A stretch of DNA of 64,000 nt from Elusimicrobiota bacterium (GCA_016212885.1 JACRDO010000121.1:1-64000), one strand, 5' to 3'; shown: positions 13,001 through 19,659, numbered from the stretch's first letter. Notes: a model not told the origin generated them from the letters alone. Numbers and translations are program-made.

Positions 13001-16000
13001 AGCCTCGACCTGACCGGCTCGACTAAGCGTGTATCGGGCAGCGCCACCCTTTCAGGCAGCGTGAGCCTGAACCTGGGCAGCTATACCTTCACCGCGGGGA
13101 CCCTCGCGGACCTGGCCGCGGCCGCGGCCATGAGCCCCTTCTGCGGCCGGGCCTACGCGGGCTGCGTATCCACGACGAGCCTCCGCCTGGAGCTCTATCC
13201 TCCTTCCGCCTCCGGCAGCTCGGACGGCTACTTCGCGCCCATACGTCCCGACGGCGTCTTCGCCTTCGAGAACGTCCCCTCGGGATACTATACCCTCGTC
13301 AACCGCGCGGAGCTCGATGGGGACTCGGCCGACGGCGTGGAGACCGGCGTCGCGGCTCAGACGGTGATCGTGGGCACCGCGCCGGTCCTCGGCCTGCAGG
13401 TCAGCCTGCTGGGGGGCCGCGAGGTGCGCGGCCGCTTCCGCCTGCCGGACGGGCGCACCGATACCCGCTCCTTCGCCGTGGGCCTGCGGGACCGGGACGG
13501 CGTGGAGACGCAGTCCCAGAGCGTGCGCTTGAACGCGGACGGCGCGACGGGCGAATTCCGCCTGACTCACGTAAGCGACGGCGGCTACCTCCTCTCGGTC
13601 CGGGACGCGGGGACCCCGCTGCGCTACATCGCGGTCCCCGTCCCCGTGCGCGTGCAGGGCGCGGACGTGGACCTGCCGGACATGGCCCTCTACCTGGCCG
13701 CGGGCATCCGCGGCGCCATCCGCCTCCGGCAGGTCTCCGTGGAAGGCAGCAGCACGGTCGTGCGCGTGACGCCGATCACGGCGTCGAACCTCTCGCTCCT
13801 GCCGGAGACCCTGCAGGTGAGCGCGACGGCCGAGCCCTGGGTCGAAGGAGGGACGGGTTCCGCCGAGCGCAGCGGCGCGCGCCTGGCCCTGGACGCCTAC
13901 GACCGGTTCGCCATCCCGGGCTTGGTGCCGGGCGTGTACAAGGTCAGCTTCATCCAAGGACAGGGCGGAGGCGATTGGCTGGGGAGGGGAAGCTTCAACC
14001 TGGCGCCGAAGGAGATCACAGGCATCAGGCTGGAAGAGGGCCAATCCCAGGATATCGGCGCGGTCGAGCTCACGCCCGCTCAGAGCGTATCCGGCGCCGT
14101 GCAGGATGCCGCCGGGAACCCCTTGCCGAACATCCAGGTCATGGCCGAGGCGGTGAGCAGGGACCACCGGGTGGAGACTCAGACCGACGCCAACGGGCGC
14201 TTCATCCTGAGCGGGCTCGACCCGGCGCGGCGCTACTACGACATCATCGCCGCCGTGCGGGAGGGGGAAGAGGAGCAGAATACGAGCCGGCTCCCGTACG
14301 GCGAGACGGTGCTGGCCGGGGTGGACATCCTGACCCGCTACTCGGGCCTGTCCCTCACGCTGGAGAGGGCGGACGCGAAGCTGCAGTGCCGGCTTTCCGC
14401 CAAATACGGCGGGAGCCTGGTCAATCCTGATCCGAGGCATAAGGACCGGCCCGGCGGGAAGGTCTGGGTGCAGCGCAGCGACCGGCTGCCGAGGACCAAC
14501 CCTCTCGGGGACATCGAGATCCTGACCCTGCCGGACGGCTCCTTCACGGTGCAGAGTCTGGCGCCCGCGGCCTACAGGCTGACCGGCTCGGCCTTGAACT
14601 ACAGGCATGTCTCGAAGTCCATCGCTTTGAGGTCCGGAACGAACTCGAACTGCTCCTTGAGCCTGGATTCGGGCGGGACCCTGACCGGGACCATCACGCA
14701 TGCCGACGGCTCGTATCCGAGCCGCTCGGAGGTCGAGCGGCTCATGGCGGTCCCTTCGGACGGCACCGAGGCGCTCATCGGCGACATGGAGTCGCCCGGG
14801 AACTCCGCGGTGGTGGACAAGTACCGCATCTCGGGCTTCAAAGCCGGGCTCACCTATCAGATTCTCCTGATGGACGTGGACGGAGACGTGTTCGGCCCGC
14901 CCGAGGCCGAGGCGGTGCGCTTCGATGGCGCGGAGGACCAGGCCCTGGACATCCGCTTCAAGCCTTCTCGGCCGAGCGTCTCGTTCTCATCGAATCAGCG
15001 AGGGCAGACCCGGGTCTTCGACTTGACCTTCAAGACGAGCAAGCCCCTGCGCAGCCGCACGGATGAGGACGACGTCGCCTCCCTGCGCGTGAGCGTCTCG
15101 ACCGGGACCCTGTCCCAGGCTCAGATCAAGTCCGACCGAAGGAGCCTGAGCGCGGCCCTGGACGCTTCCGGCATATCGGCGGCCTCCATCACGGTGCACT
15201 TCTCCGCTTTCAGCAACCTGCTGGACCCGGATTCCACGGACCAGGTGAATCCCGAGCTGGCCATGGAGACGACGGGGGTCGTATACGTCGGCGTGACGGC
15301 GGTGAACGAGAATCGGGTCACGGCTCAGCAGGGGGGCAGGGCGGGTGTGGGCGGCGAGGACCCCTCCCATGTGGTCCTGCCCGCGGGCGCCCTGCAGGTG
15401 GCCGCATCCTCCGTGGTGGTGGTCGGCATGCAGAGCGCGACCGTGAGCCGGCCTGGGCAGGGCCGCGGCCAGGGAGCCCGGCGCCTCCTGTCCGCCTCGG
15501 CGTATCCGCAGGCCTTCTACAAGGCCCTTGCGGCCGCGCCGCCGGGCATCCGGCCCTTGAGCGCTTTCTACGACATTTTCCTGCCCTTGGGCCTGCGGAC
15601 CCAGCTGCGCAAGCCGGCCGAGCTCGTCATCAAGTACGACACGGCGACGGTCTCCGATCCGGCGAAGCTCAATCTCTACTGGTACAACGAGGCCGCGGGC
15701 GCCTACATCCTGCAGCAGGACCTGCTGGGCTACGCGCCGGAGGTGGATCCCGTCAACCATACGATCAAGGTGCGCGTCAACCACTTCTCCACCTTCGTGC
15801 TCATCAACAGCCAGGCGGTCGTCATCACGGATACGGGGACCTTCTCAGGCGGCGAGCTGGAGGCTTTCAACTATCCGAACCCCTTCGACCTCTCGGACAA
15901 GGAGGTGGATTTGACCCAGGCCGGACGGAAGGAATTCGTCCGCGGCACCATGATCCGCGTGGGCTTGCCGTCGGGCATGTCCGGGGCCGGCAAGATCCTG

Positions 16001-16186
16001 ATCTTCAACGTGGCGGGCGAGCGGGTGCGGAGCCTGGAGTTCGCCGCGACCGTCGGAGGGCGCTATAACTACGTGGAGTGGGACGGCCGCAACGATTCGG
16101 GCAAGGACGCGGCGAGCGGGGTCTACATCGCGGAGGTGAAAGTCGGCGGGGAGAAGAAATTCTTCAAGATGGCGCTGATTAAATGA
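1040..16186 (+). CDS. Giant secreted multidomain surface protein (5048 aa) with PNPF/FlgD-like C-terminal sorting domain
   Basis: Residues 1-26 form a signal peptide (basic start, Ala/Leu core, ending VQA). About ten copies of an Ig-like module follow, at roughly 110-470, 1800-2120 and 2540-2990. Each has I-S-G-T-A, W-x-G-x-x-W and W-S-Y landmarks and ends in A-x-D-x-x-G-N-x-Q. Between them lie about five modules beginning L-x-V-L-L-P-G-E and containing D-D-Y-x-N-L. FN3-like domains start near 2134 and 3004. A FlgD-like segment (TPDGDG, DGTDINGR) sits near 3427. Carboxypeptidase-regulatory-like beta-sandwiches fill about 3520-4640. The end (4944-5048) carries YPNPF, V-x-W-D-G-R-N-D-S-G and SGVYIAEV, matching type IX secretion type-A sorting domains. 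A surface adhesin or matrix role is inferred. The AAGGAG at 1016 is unusually far from the ATG. Confidence 0.9.
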   Translation: MSRRRAKVAGVLSAALLAAAALEVQAAVPKSGAAADITMDLLTGQAGSVGLSGGAITVSGALGQAAHIESASGGTRIRSGYFAQVIGGSGPVTGVTTPVIDSYINNLSAIQGTAAAFGGLAVSTVSVAVQRLSDNLYWDGSGFTQSAAQFFEAAFAGASSGTWSYSAGPLASALTNGASYQIQSQVRDSLGKTQWPVYPSTFTFDNIAPVSGSSAPAPGRAYPSLTALAGTASDAASPIQSAVVSIRREEDGKFFNGVDFLNAGGTWLAVTQLFTSSWVYTNGSLVFADQKHYVVTSSATDAAGNVQSSSAPARMLFDTTPPVSGAAVPANGLTYAENTAIAGTSSDPGFTTAIDGTGSGVYPTLGWHAGKAELLVFRDTEPFISNPGPIAYAGWDATGYFWNGSTWTPASGGPVWVQAPFMDALGNWQYTGLACPVPNPTNLPCWMRGQPHVVWSRAVDNAGNIQSVVSAGAKHNIAAPAVSFGLSVSADPAQAGTTVDLTVEAKDDIGARAMGYNGTVRFYADPGAGPESMGDGLPSEYTFLQADNGIKTITSQMQLRKAGVRALRVEDKTNAAIFGTLNANVNPAPAAKLRVLMPGETRAAGSAISRTGTPLTQTAGSVLAVTVDLADAYWNLTLGTSQQVRLFADDPYAVLPPDQVIVGSAALNATLKRAGSTLIRAEMVSDPPAWGPTLSKDTGTALSVFSGMPSKLLLKLPGESFKPGSPTGKSGTPAPAAAGQSYSVVAGVTDDYYNLVVGRVAEVQILTPNDPFSPSVSTAAMNTGTGYTSAILVDLRNAATGHYLTATDYDGSGLLDSISSTFTVNAAPPMGLQVLLPGQSAAPGSGNYPLGGVTGSVSTRTAGAPFNVVVNLVDRYMNRCPGSLPQFYVATSDDFDIDSSTLPLVNGSQTVQVNLVSKTANAAVGAYPEDQVSNRVCTGNASPFICRADSPAAIPQPFKVYASAASKLQVLLPGETAVQGKCDVSPGVVCKFNVSVDTAGKSGAPVSRLIQTAFQATVNLVDDYFNLATERVGAAQDTNPPAVMPEVQVSLLDDSLASAPAAQALSLGSRAFTLAPLTALSTYTVSAATTVASAATYLSGNSADMRVYPGPAHHLHFGGLPGSPTAGVTFSYALSAHDQFHNLLSTGPNVYVGAVALSAEAFGPPQGPVFIPPSFSFTTLDAGVKAMTDSVILKKAGSRWLKAEQADNPSINTEVTGYSTRPSIEVVPAVPVSAAVLPGPAGQTVTVRAGSLLAPGFQEFSGQVSDAFGNTVIVGATVYVQVAGVSGSTGSLAYNPGSGWVQLGASTQMVTDAKGRIGYNGDADNTNPPLAYFISVKSGDFARVWIGTMAAPADIAPFISVDRNLSAVLVSTGGTPSQVVVVSSTPQAAVSSGLGGGGAFVVERRDDFSNPTDLGATTINLSLPPGELAAHAAAGYVSGTDFGFVDPSAAYPITSINILDGLTQAGLRYRDKMSSYAGTSPAQNRGDGGRPGRWTLQIIPGAPSVSSATALMQLDPEAPAKLGFGNALSTQAAGKVQDLAGTLRPFRAQQQDLFGNPALSASPVNVGLASVSRRPSALNDSFSFSVSSEIAAGQVPVFVNPVSVVAIPPLMSETTFYYLDTMASSSYPPVEPNRPVIGISDLASVLTSRAQAVNILPDYIERIVVLPLADSALQAGAASQPETLQLHDRFGNASAVLPGQEDPGKNYAEFNLTSNSPGNRRFSSPGPDAFVLSTGAARIGTGASSATFHVMDDILSSATWTLMGNSVIDRGWAVVTATYSVRSVSSGITFPNILKVPSLPAISGTAQAFGAEVSSVRLYIRRLADGQYWNGSSWQASAVFNAAAFSGFSSGTWSYSGLSAGALTNGASYQIESEARDTGSRTQLTPSAYAFVYDTRLPAAAILLPVNGAFYGSLPMISGTGADAVNVSTVSLSVQDTSAGGSDNCYSPAANSFIAACPGWFAAQGSTAAWSYGFSAPPWTNGRRYAAFARATDVIGQVSLVSTRAFGFDTSAPVLYVAAPAGGTIVAGLPWISGTAWDFSGMNPIEMRFTRLPDGRHWDFVSSTWTPSTTLAPSAIAVFPAASTWTYVLSAALREALVSGNDYVAAARGQDVSIPANPGSLYANPSTFTYVDAVAPAAVTDLSAAFGGAPGQLELAWTAPGDDGTELRLSSGSMFKIEYATAASAAWGTAFAQLTLSAAGAQAGQRQDASVPSLAGDATYFLRVWTVDESSNASSASTAASAYMPPIATRLVLAAPGETFVSRTGIAGAPSLQAVFTPFSVSVYAVDPSTTLVPGAVGAVSLSAANDPGAIISPASAPLVNGSAAFSVSLSLAQLAMLNASISPAGLAGASKQVTALSGVSLLVDSAQDIAPASIQQGAGNVGMLKLRVRANAGTVSWSALRLSLAGSGAMADVRGVSLFKDFNGNGSLDSNADILIASRTSGVAGVYDLPFAARAISVSTETYFVALSLAGTAVVGSSYGLAVSATGFFTVSGGGVAAQALYPILSSLSSVTSPNSSSGDAAPPVSAVTFPMNGSSPDTLAFLSGTAADNVAVSRVDVAVRRKSDGKWWDGAAWSYSSTPLASTASYIVPGWTYFSGPSSPSLALGGLYEILAWAKDAAGNSQSSAAVALVTISSSAAQGDHTPPVSVILYPADASVLNSLGALSGTAADNAAVSKVEAALFEHGAGRWWNGAGWSAGGMLLNAVPLSNGFWSYAGPDASYLASGSSYTVYARAMDSSGNLQNPPVCSSFTYQTAAPSVSSPTAVVTLPAAGALVATLSQISGTVSGDAGEIRVRILSLSDGRYWKGSTREWLSVFTDNFASFGAGYWSYGQGPDAASLLANSSYTASVWAKNPAGTLIQTPPQTLAVFTSTSGVGPQDATPPSAAILSPAAGAQTLVSLGAISGTAVDNDRVSQIFVAVKRLADGLWWGEGAWLGSKTSNQGNAASPGSAMTLWSYSALPDSYLSVNSSYTILVWARDASNNISATPAQRTFAFGAAVSVDTVAPAAVTDLVARSTEAGIVELTWKAPGDDVSVGTAARYHVHYSTLGPLTPSNFFGDAARKADDQYAMARAGVYDAALPPLKTAVPAPQAPSSTETLILYGLEPGKVYFFAVRAQDKADNLSPYFNSAWAQVPLSVAPGDGSGTASWSPSSVPVCGLVTATVTFTMSTHTFKAGGLVAAQLPDGWPSAQVVCSTCPAYLRVESTSAASLQPVLLPELGERWAGAVVSAGQLMGSEEVKLAFDRLSVPRTVQSNISVLVRSRASWSGEAKLTASPARVHQIVGPAQAVRFSDQSLLVLGPYQASAAQALVGIDACGNPSAPALEKSVTLEAQAGAQFALEPNFATPLASLVVPLSAASSSAFYYRNSTAGDQTMSAAYFDFADLSSTRRALRPVRVVGSAVGFVPGSLKVSTASFVPPRTTAAITPDGDGTADRAYFSFIPLDLSAQWRLTLSTTNDFSTLWRQFTGTGEPGRTLVWDGTDINGRIRPGTYHAKLEASGGAWVDTTTLSVEVAAVGISGKVKLAEVLLSSGAKISLSGPLYSRREISDSSGNFAFYGLRAGATYYVSGEYYDPSSGRMAYSTMTLSAPAEADLALSLSPRIRVAARLPMPAASELWGSLRLKNLAFTRQSQGRLHFAAGSLGSDDGAAAYGGTPSSWTVLDVQPDTYVVTMELTGYESLVSTRILSAGTLLDLTPVFARKANVYGIVQLPEVQDQGVAVSIEARRSGAEAAAASASLYLPGKSDAGKIPASDGVFTLAGLDPGTYTVTGRAIGFEDSAYGPIEVLGEDVGSLQWPAFSLPVFTYGGIITGTVTVQGDTLARGPYSLVVNAWNQRTFASSFIRVAFSPSNAFSSAPYRLSGLANGEYRLMTSLTGFEQVYEAGGVGVSTVSVSGSGGAASKDLLLRQSSGRVKFTFKLPAGYADYDAVSFTLQGEGVSISTSPSAASWTSAATLGTGIYRLSAIYRRAGATADATLPMVSGQTSEASLDLTGSTKRVSGSATLSGSVSLNLGSYTFTAGTLADLAAAAAMSPFCGRAYAGCVSTTSLRLELYPPSASGSSDGYFAPIRPDGVFAFENVPSGYYTLVNRAELDGDSADGVETGVAAQTVIVGTAPVLGLQVSLLGGREVRGRFRLPDGRTDTRSFAVGLRDRDGVETQSQSVRLNADGATGEFRLTHVSDGGYLLSVRDAGTPLRYIAVPVPVRVQGADVDLPDMALYLAAGIRGAIRLRQVSVEGSSTVVRVTPITASNLSLLPETLQVSATAEPWVEGGTGSAERSGARLALDAYDRFAIPGLVPGVYKVSFIQGQGGGDWLGRGSFNLAPKEITGIRLEEGQSQDIGAVELTPAQSVSGAVQDAAGNPLPNIQVMAEAVSRDHRVETQTDANGRFILSGLDPARRYYDIIAAVREGEEEQNTSRLPYGETVLAGVDILTRYSGLSLTLERADAKLQCRLSAKYGGSLVNPDPRHKDRPGGKVWVQRSDRLPRTNPLGDIEILTLPDGSFTVQSLAPAAYRLTGSALNYRHVSKSIALRSGTNSNCSLSLDSGGTLTGTITHADGSYPSRSEVERLMAVPSDGTEALIGDMESPGNSAVVDKYRISGFKAGLTYQILLMDVDGDVFGPPEAEAVRFDGAEDQALDIRFKPSRPSVSFSSNQRGQTRVFDLTFKTSKPLRSRTDEDDVASLRVSVSTGTLSQAQIKSDRRSLSAALDASGISAASITVHFSAFSNLLDPDSTDQVNPELAMETTGVVYVGVTAVNENRVTAQQGGRAGVGGEDPSHVVLPAGALQVAASSVVVVGMQSATVSRPGQGRGQGARRLLSASAYPQAFYKALAAAPPGIRPLSAFYDIFLPLGLRTQLRKPAELVIKYDTATVSDPAKLNLYWYNEAAGAYILQQDLLGYAPEVDPVNHTIKVRVNHFSTFVLINSQAVVITDTGTFSGGELEAFNYPNPFDLSDKEVDLTQAGRKEFVRGTMIRVGLPSGMSGAGKILIFNVAGERVRSLEFAATVGGRYNYVEWDGRNDSGKDAASGVYIAEVKVGGEKKFFKMALIK

Positions 16187-17151
16187 CCGGGAAACGCCGG
16201 ATCGCCGCAGCTTGGGCTCTCGCCGCCCTTCTGGGCTGGCAGGCTCCGGCTTTTGCCCTCGGCTCGAGATCCAAGGGCACGAGCGGCGCCGCTTTCCTGA
16301 AGATCGGCCCCGGCGCGCGGCCCGCGGCCATGGGCGAGGCTTTCTCGGCGGTGGAGGGGGACGCGCACGCGGTCTACTACAACCCGGCGGGCCTCGCGGG
16401 CGTCTTGGGCTGGGACATCAACGGGATGCACGACCAGTATTTCCAGGGCATCGACTACGACTTCCTCGCGGCTGCTGTCCCTCTGGCGCGCCTCATCGGC
16501 GCTCCCGCCGGCGCGGCCGACAAGGGGGTCCTGGGCCTGGGAGTCTACAGCCTCTCGGTCGGGGACATCGAGCGCCGGGGCAGCTCCGACGCGGGCTTGC
16601 CGGCGGGGACCTTCGGGGCCAACGACATGGCTTTGGCCGTATCCTACGGGCGCCGCTGCGACAAGAAGCTGTCGCTCGGAGGGACCCTGAAGTACATCCA
16701 GCAGAGCTTGGACGACCGCCACGCGAACGCGGCCGCCGCGGACCTCGGCGCGCTCTACCGCGCCGGCGAGCGCTGGAGCCTGAGCGGGGGCCTGCGCCAC
16801 CTGGGATCGAGCCCGAAGCTGGGCTCCGTCGCGGACCCCCTGCCGGTGACCGGCTTCCTGGGAGCGGCCTACCGGCCGAAGGCCGACGCTCTCCTGACCT
16901 TGGATGTGGGCTTCCCCCGGGACAGGGCCTTCACCTACGGCGTTGGCGCGGAGCTCTCGCACACCCTGAGCGGGACGGCTCGCGGCGCCTTGCGGCTGGG
17001 CTACACCGAGCGGAACACGGACGTCGAGGGCTTGGGCGGCCTCAGCATGGGCGTGGGCCTGGGGCTGAGGACCTTTGAGTTCGATTTCGCCTGGATCCCT
17101 CTGGGGGAGCTCGGCAACACTTTCCGCTACTCCCTGCGCGTGCGCTATTAA
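16183..17151 (+). CDS. PorV/PorQ-like (UPF0164) outer-membrane protein
   Basis: Signal peptide of about 25 residues (ends APAFA). The mature start carries the family signature: AAFLKIGPGARPAAMGEA followed by a YYNPAGLAG turn. Regular amphipathic beta-strands follow, and the C-terminus ends LRVRY with a terminal aromatic, typical of barrels. At 322 residues it has the usual family length. In Bacteroidota, PorV is the shuttle that carries type IX cargo to the attachment machinery. Here the ATG overlaps the TGA of the giant protein by 4 bp (ATGA), so the two are translationally coupled. The upstream protein carries a sorting-like C-terminal domain, so a carrier-cargo relationship is a reasonable inference. 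Other type IX components are not in this window. Confidence 0.85.
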   Translation: MTGKRRIAAAWALAALLGWQAPAFALGSRSKGTSGAAFLKIGPGARPAAMGEAFSAVEGDAHAVYYNPAGLAGVLGWDINGMHDQYFQGIDYDFLAAAVPLARLIGAPAGAADKGVLGLGVYSLSVGDIERRGSSDAGLPAGTFGANDMALAVSYGRRCDKKLSLGGTLKYIQQSLDDRHANAAAADLGALYRAGERWSLSGGLRHLGSSPKLGSVADPLPVTGFLGAAYRPKADALLTLDVGFPRDRAFTYGVGAELSHTLSGTARGALRLGYTERNTDVEGLGGLSMGVGLGLRTFEFDFAWIPLGELGNTFRYSLRVRY

Positions 17152-17259
17152 AACCTCCGCCTCTTCCTCGCCGCATCGACCTTGGCCGGCTGCACCAGGG
17201 TCTACTTCCAGCCGGACACCTGGTCTACGGCCCGAAGCTGGGAGGCGATGGGGGACTGA
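17152..17259 (+). pseudogene. Lipobox-bearing peptide without a start codon
   Basis: Directly after the PorV-like stop and in the same frame, the sequence reads FLAASTLAGC followed by TRVYFQPDTW and about 12 further residues before TGA (17257-17259). A hydrophobic stretch ending in LAGC is a textbook lipoprotein lipobox. No ATG, GTG or TTG precedes it in frame, because the PorV-like stop is the codon immediately upstream. It is either a decayed small lipoprotein gene, a gene that lost its start through a small indel (real or from assembly), or chance. The neighbouring frame does not continue the peptide. Confidence 0.35.
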
Positions 17260-17302
17260 AGGACACTTGACAGGATGCGGAATCGTCTTTTTACTAATCT
17301 TG

Positions 17303-17329
17303 CGGGAGGATTTCCTCCCGTTCGGGAGG
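17303..17329 (+). promoter_or_regulatory. Alternating hairpins that can mask or free the kinase ribosome-binding site
   Basis: Three complementary blocks are stacked: GGGAGG (17304-17309), CCTCCC (17314-17319) and GGGAGG (17324-17329). The third is a strong Shine-Dalgarno 5 nt before the ATG at 17335. Pairing of blocks 2 and 3 (loop GTTC) would hide the site; pairing of blocks 1 and 2 would free it. The arrangement is seen directly; a regulatory role is inference. Confidence 0.5.
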
Positions 17330-17334
17330 CCACT

Positions 17335-19494
17335 ATGGGAGAGATTCCGAGGCAGTTTTGCCGTCGGAATGGGATTTCGGCTGTGCTGATATGCGCCTTG
17401 CTTCTGGGCGCGACCGGCGTTCCAGCGTCCGCCGAATCGCAATGGTCCGCGAATTTCAACGTCGGACAGCAGGCCATGAAGAACGGGCCCTTCGGTGGCT
17501 TCTTCGCCGGGCTGGGGAATGCGATCACCGGCGGGGCGCTCTTCGGCAAGGGCCGTCCGGGTCAGGACGCGCCGTCGGGAGGCCAATCCTCGGGAGGCGG
17601 CAATCAGGGAGGGCAAGGCCGGGAGGGCGAGCAGGGAAAGAACTCCATCTTCCCGCCTCAGCCGGATGTCACCCCTGAACAGGCGCAGGCCCTGCTGGCC
17701 AGGAAGGTGACTTCCGGCTCGGGCGCGGCGGACTCGCCGCTGGGCAGTCTGGCGATGGTCCAGCAGGAGGGGCTCAACAGCCCGGGGGTCGCGTATGGAC
17801 GCCCCCAGCCGCGGCAAGAAGAGGACGGCGGAGCCTTTGCCCCGTCTGTTCCGCGGTTCACGGAGCATCAGATGAGCGCCGACGAAGTGGCGGCTGAGCT
17901 GGCCCGCGGCCGCGGCATCCGCCGGCCCCGCGGCCAGGCCGCGGCTCCAAGCCAGGCGGAGCGCCAATCCTCCTCGAGGCCCAGCTTCTACGACAAGCGG
18001 GTCGAGATCCAGGGCGTGCCCAGGACTGCGGGCCTGGCTGAGCCCGGCAAGAGCCCCTACGACTTGGGCATCCGAAAGATCAACATGGGCGATTTTAAGG
18101 CCGCCATCAGCGACCTCCTAAAGGCTGTCGAGCGGGATCCGAAGAACGCTGACAATCATGAGGCCTTGGCCTGGGCCCAGCTTCGAGCCGGCAGCTACAA
18201 GGACGCCCTCGAAAGCGCGAATCGGGCTCTCGAGCTGAATCCGAAAAGCGCGCAGGCGCTTTACCTGAAGGCCTGCGCCTTGGAGAAGCTCAAACGCAGA
18301 GAGGAGAGTCTGGCGGCGATCGAGGCCGCGGCGCAGATCGATCCGGACAGGTACGCTGAGGCGCTGGAACGGGCCAAGGCGGGCAAGAGCATCGTCGACA
18401 TGAACGACAGCTGGCAGCTGATGGAGTCCATCGTGAAGCGGAGGGTGAGGGTCTGGATGGCCATGGAGTGGATCTTCTTTGGCCTCCTCGTCCTCGCCCT
18501 GCTGGCGGGAGGCGCGGCCCTGCTTCGCCGGCGGCTCCTGGGCGCCGCGCCTGAAGGACGGTGGGCCCAGACGGAAATCCGCGTCGCTCCTTTGGAGGCC
18601 GCAGGCGGTGAATCCCTGGGCGCCCGGCTCGCCGGCAAGTACGAGCTGACGCGCGTCATCGGCAAGGGCGGCATGGGACAGGTCTGGGAAGCCGAAGACT
18701 CTGTCCTCGGCCGGACGGTCGCGGTCAAGAAGCTGAATTTTGAAGAGGGGGAGATCGGCGCGAAGGCGCGCGAGCTCTGCGTCAAGGAGGCCCGCACCCT
18801 CGCCGCGCTCCACCATCCGAACATCGTGGATATCTTCGAGATCATCGACGACCCCGGCGGGCTCTACCTCGTCTTCGAGTTCCTTTCCGGCAAGACCGTC
18901 CAGCAGATGCTCGCGGAGCGGCAGCGTCTGCCCTTCAAGCAAGCCCGGGAGATCCTCCGGCCGGTCTGCGAGGCGCTTGAGTTCGCGCACGGCCGCTCCA
19001 TCGTGCACCGGGATATGAAGCCGGCGAACATCATGGTCGCAGAGCAGGGCTTCATCAAGGTAATGGATTTCGGCATCGCCAGGAGCCTTGACGCTGCCGC
19101 CCCCAAGAAGGCGCCCCAGGTGAAAGCGCCGGGGGGCAACGGCGGGCCCGCGAGCCCGATCCCGGTGGCGCGAACGCAGACCGTGGCTGGGACCCCGGCC
19201 TACATGGCGCCCGAGGCTGAGAGAGGGATCGTCTCCCCGGCGTTGGACGTCTATTCGATGGGAGTCTGCCTCTATGAGATGCTGACGGGCCGCCTGCCTT
19301 TCGGGGTAGGGGGAGGCCTCGACCGGAAGATGCGCATGACCTTTGCCAAGGTCTCGGCCGCGGTCCCAGGAGCGCCGCCCCAAGCGGACCGGCTCATCGA
19401 GAGGGCGCTCGATCCCGTCCTTGAGACGCGGATAAAAACAGTGCGGAAGTTTCGGGACGCGCTTGATGCCATCAGCTTTGAGACCGCGGCGTAG
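17335..19494 (+). CDS. Membrane Ser/Thr protein kinase with exported N-terminal TPR domain
   Basis: The start at 17335 is chosen because GGGAGG lies 5 nt upstream and the product then begins with a signal peptide (about residues 1-32, ending PASA). An ATG at 17275 would bury that signal. A Gly/Gln-rich linker follows, then TPR-like helices (about 235-355) and one transmembrane helix (about 372-395) with Arg-rich flank RRR on the C-terminal side. The C-terminal kinase domain (about 435-715) has GKGGMG, VAVKK, VHRDMKPAN (about 555), MDFGIAR (about 577) and GTPAYMAPE, so all catalytic motifs are intact. By the positive-inside rule the kinase is cytoplasmic and the TPRs periplasmic. Most bacterial Hanks-type kinases have the kinase first, so this order is reversed. 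A terminator follows at 19507. Confidence 0.88.
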   Translation: MGEIPRQFCRRNGISAVLICALLLGATGVPASAESQWSANFNVGQQAMKNGPFGGFFAGLGNAITGGALFGKGRPGQDAPSGGQSSGGGNQGGQGREGEQGKNSIFPPQPDVTPEQAQALLARKVTSGSGAADSPLGSLAMVQQEGLNSPGVAYGRPQPRQEEDGGAFAPSVPRFTEHQMSADEVAAELARGRGIRRPRGQAAAPSQAERQSSSRPSFYDKRVEIQGVPRTAGLAEPGKSPYDLGIRKINMGDFKAAISDLLKAVERDPKNADNHEALAWAQLRAGSYKDALESANRALELNPKSAQALYLKACALEKLKRREESLAAIEAAAQIDPDRYAEALERAKAGKSIVDMNDSWQLMESIVKRRVRVWMAMEWIFFGLLVLALLAGGAALLRRRLLGAAPEGRWAQTEIRVAPLEAAGGESLGARLAGKYELTRVIGKGGMGQVWEAEDSVLGRTVAVKKLNFEEGEIGAKARELCVKEARTLAALHHPNIVDIFEIIDDPGGLYLVFEFLSGKTVQQMLAERQRLPFKQAREILRPVCEALEFAHGRSIVHRDMKPANIMVAEQGFIKVMDFGIARSLDAAAPKKAPQVKAPGGNGGPASPIPVARTQTVAGTPAYMAPEAERGIVSPALDVYSMGVCLYEMLTGRLPFGVGGGLDRKMRMTFAKVSAAVPGAPPQADRLIERALDPVLETRIKTVRKFRDALDAISFETAA

Positions 19495-19506
19495 CCGGCG
19501 AGTGCG

Positions 19507-19530
19507 CCGCGTCCGAGACGCGGTTTCCTT
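19507..19530 (+). terminator. Intrinsic terminator after the kinase gene
   Basis: CCGCGTC (19507-19513) pairs perfectly with GACGCGG (19517-19523) across a 3-nt loop, followed by TTTCCTT. It lies 13 nt past the kinase stop. Confidence 0.6.
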
Positions 19531-19659
19531 CCTGCGTTCCGCCCAAAGACGGGGGCGCCCTCCCCATGTTCGCCGAAGTCGTCGCATGCCAGCGCGAAGC
19601 GCGCGCGCTTCGCCGCGGACTACGAGAAGGCGCACGGGAAGCTGCCTCCCCCCAAGCTG

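Noticed and set aside
13052-14701. 549-codon antisense open frame
   Set aside because: Shadow of the giant gene; composition is Arg/Gln/His-biased and lacks motifs.
16123-17967. 614-codon antisense frame across the PorV-like and kinase genes
   Set aside because: It spans two well-supported genes and shows no motif.
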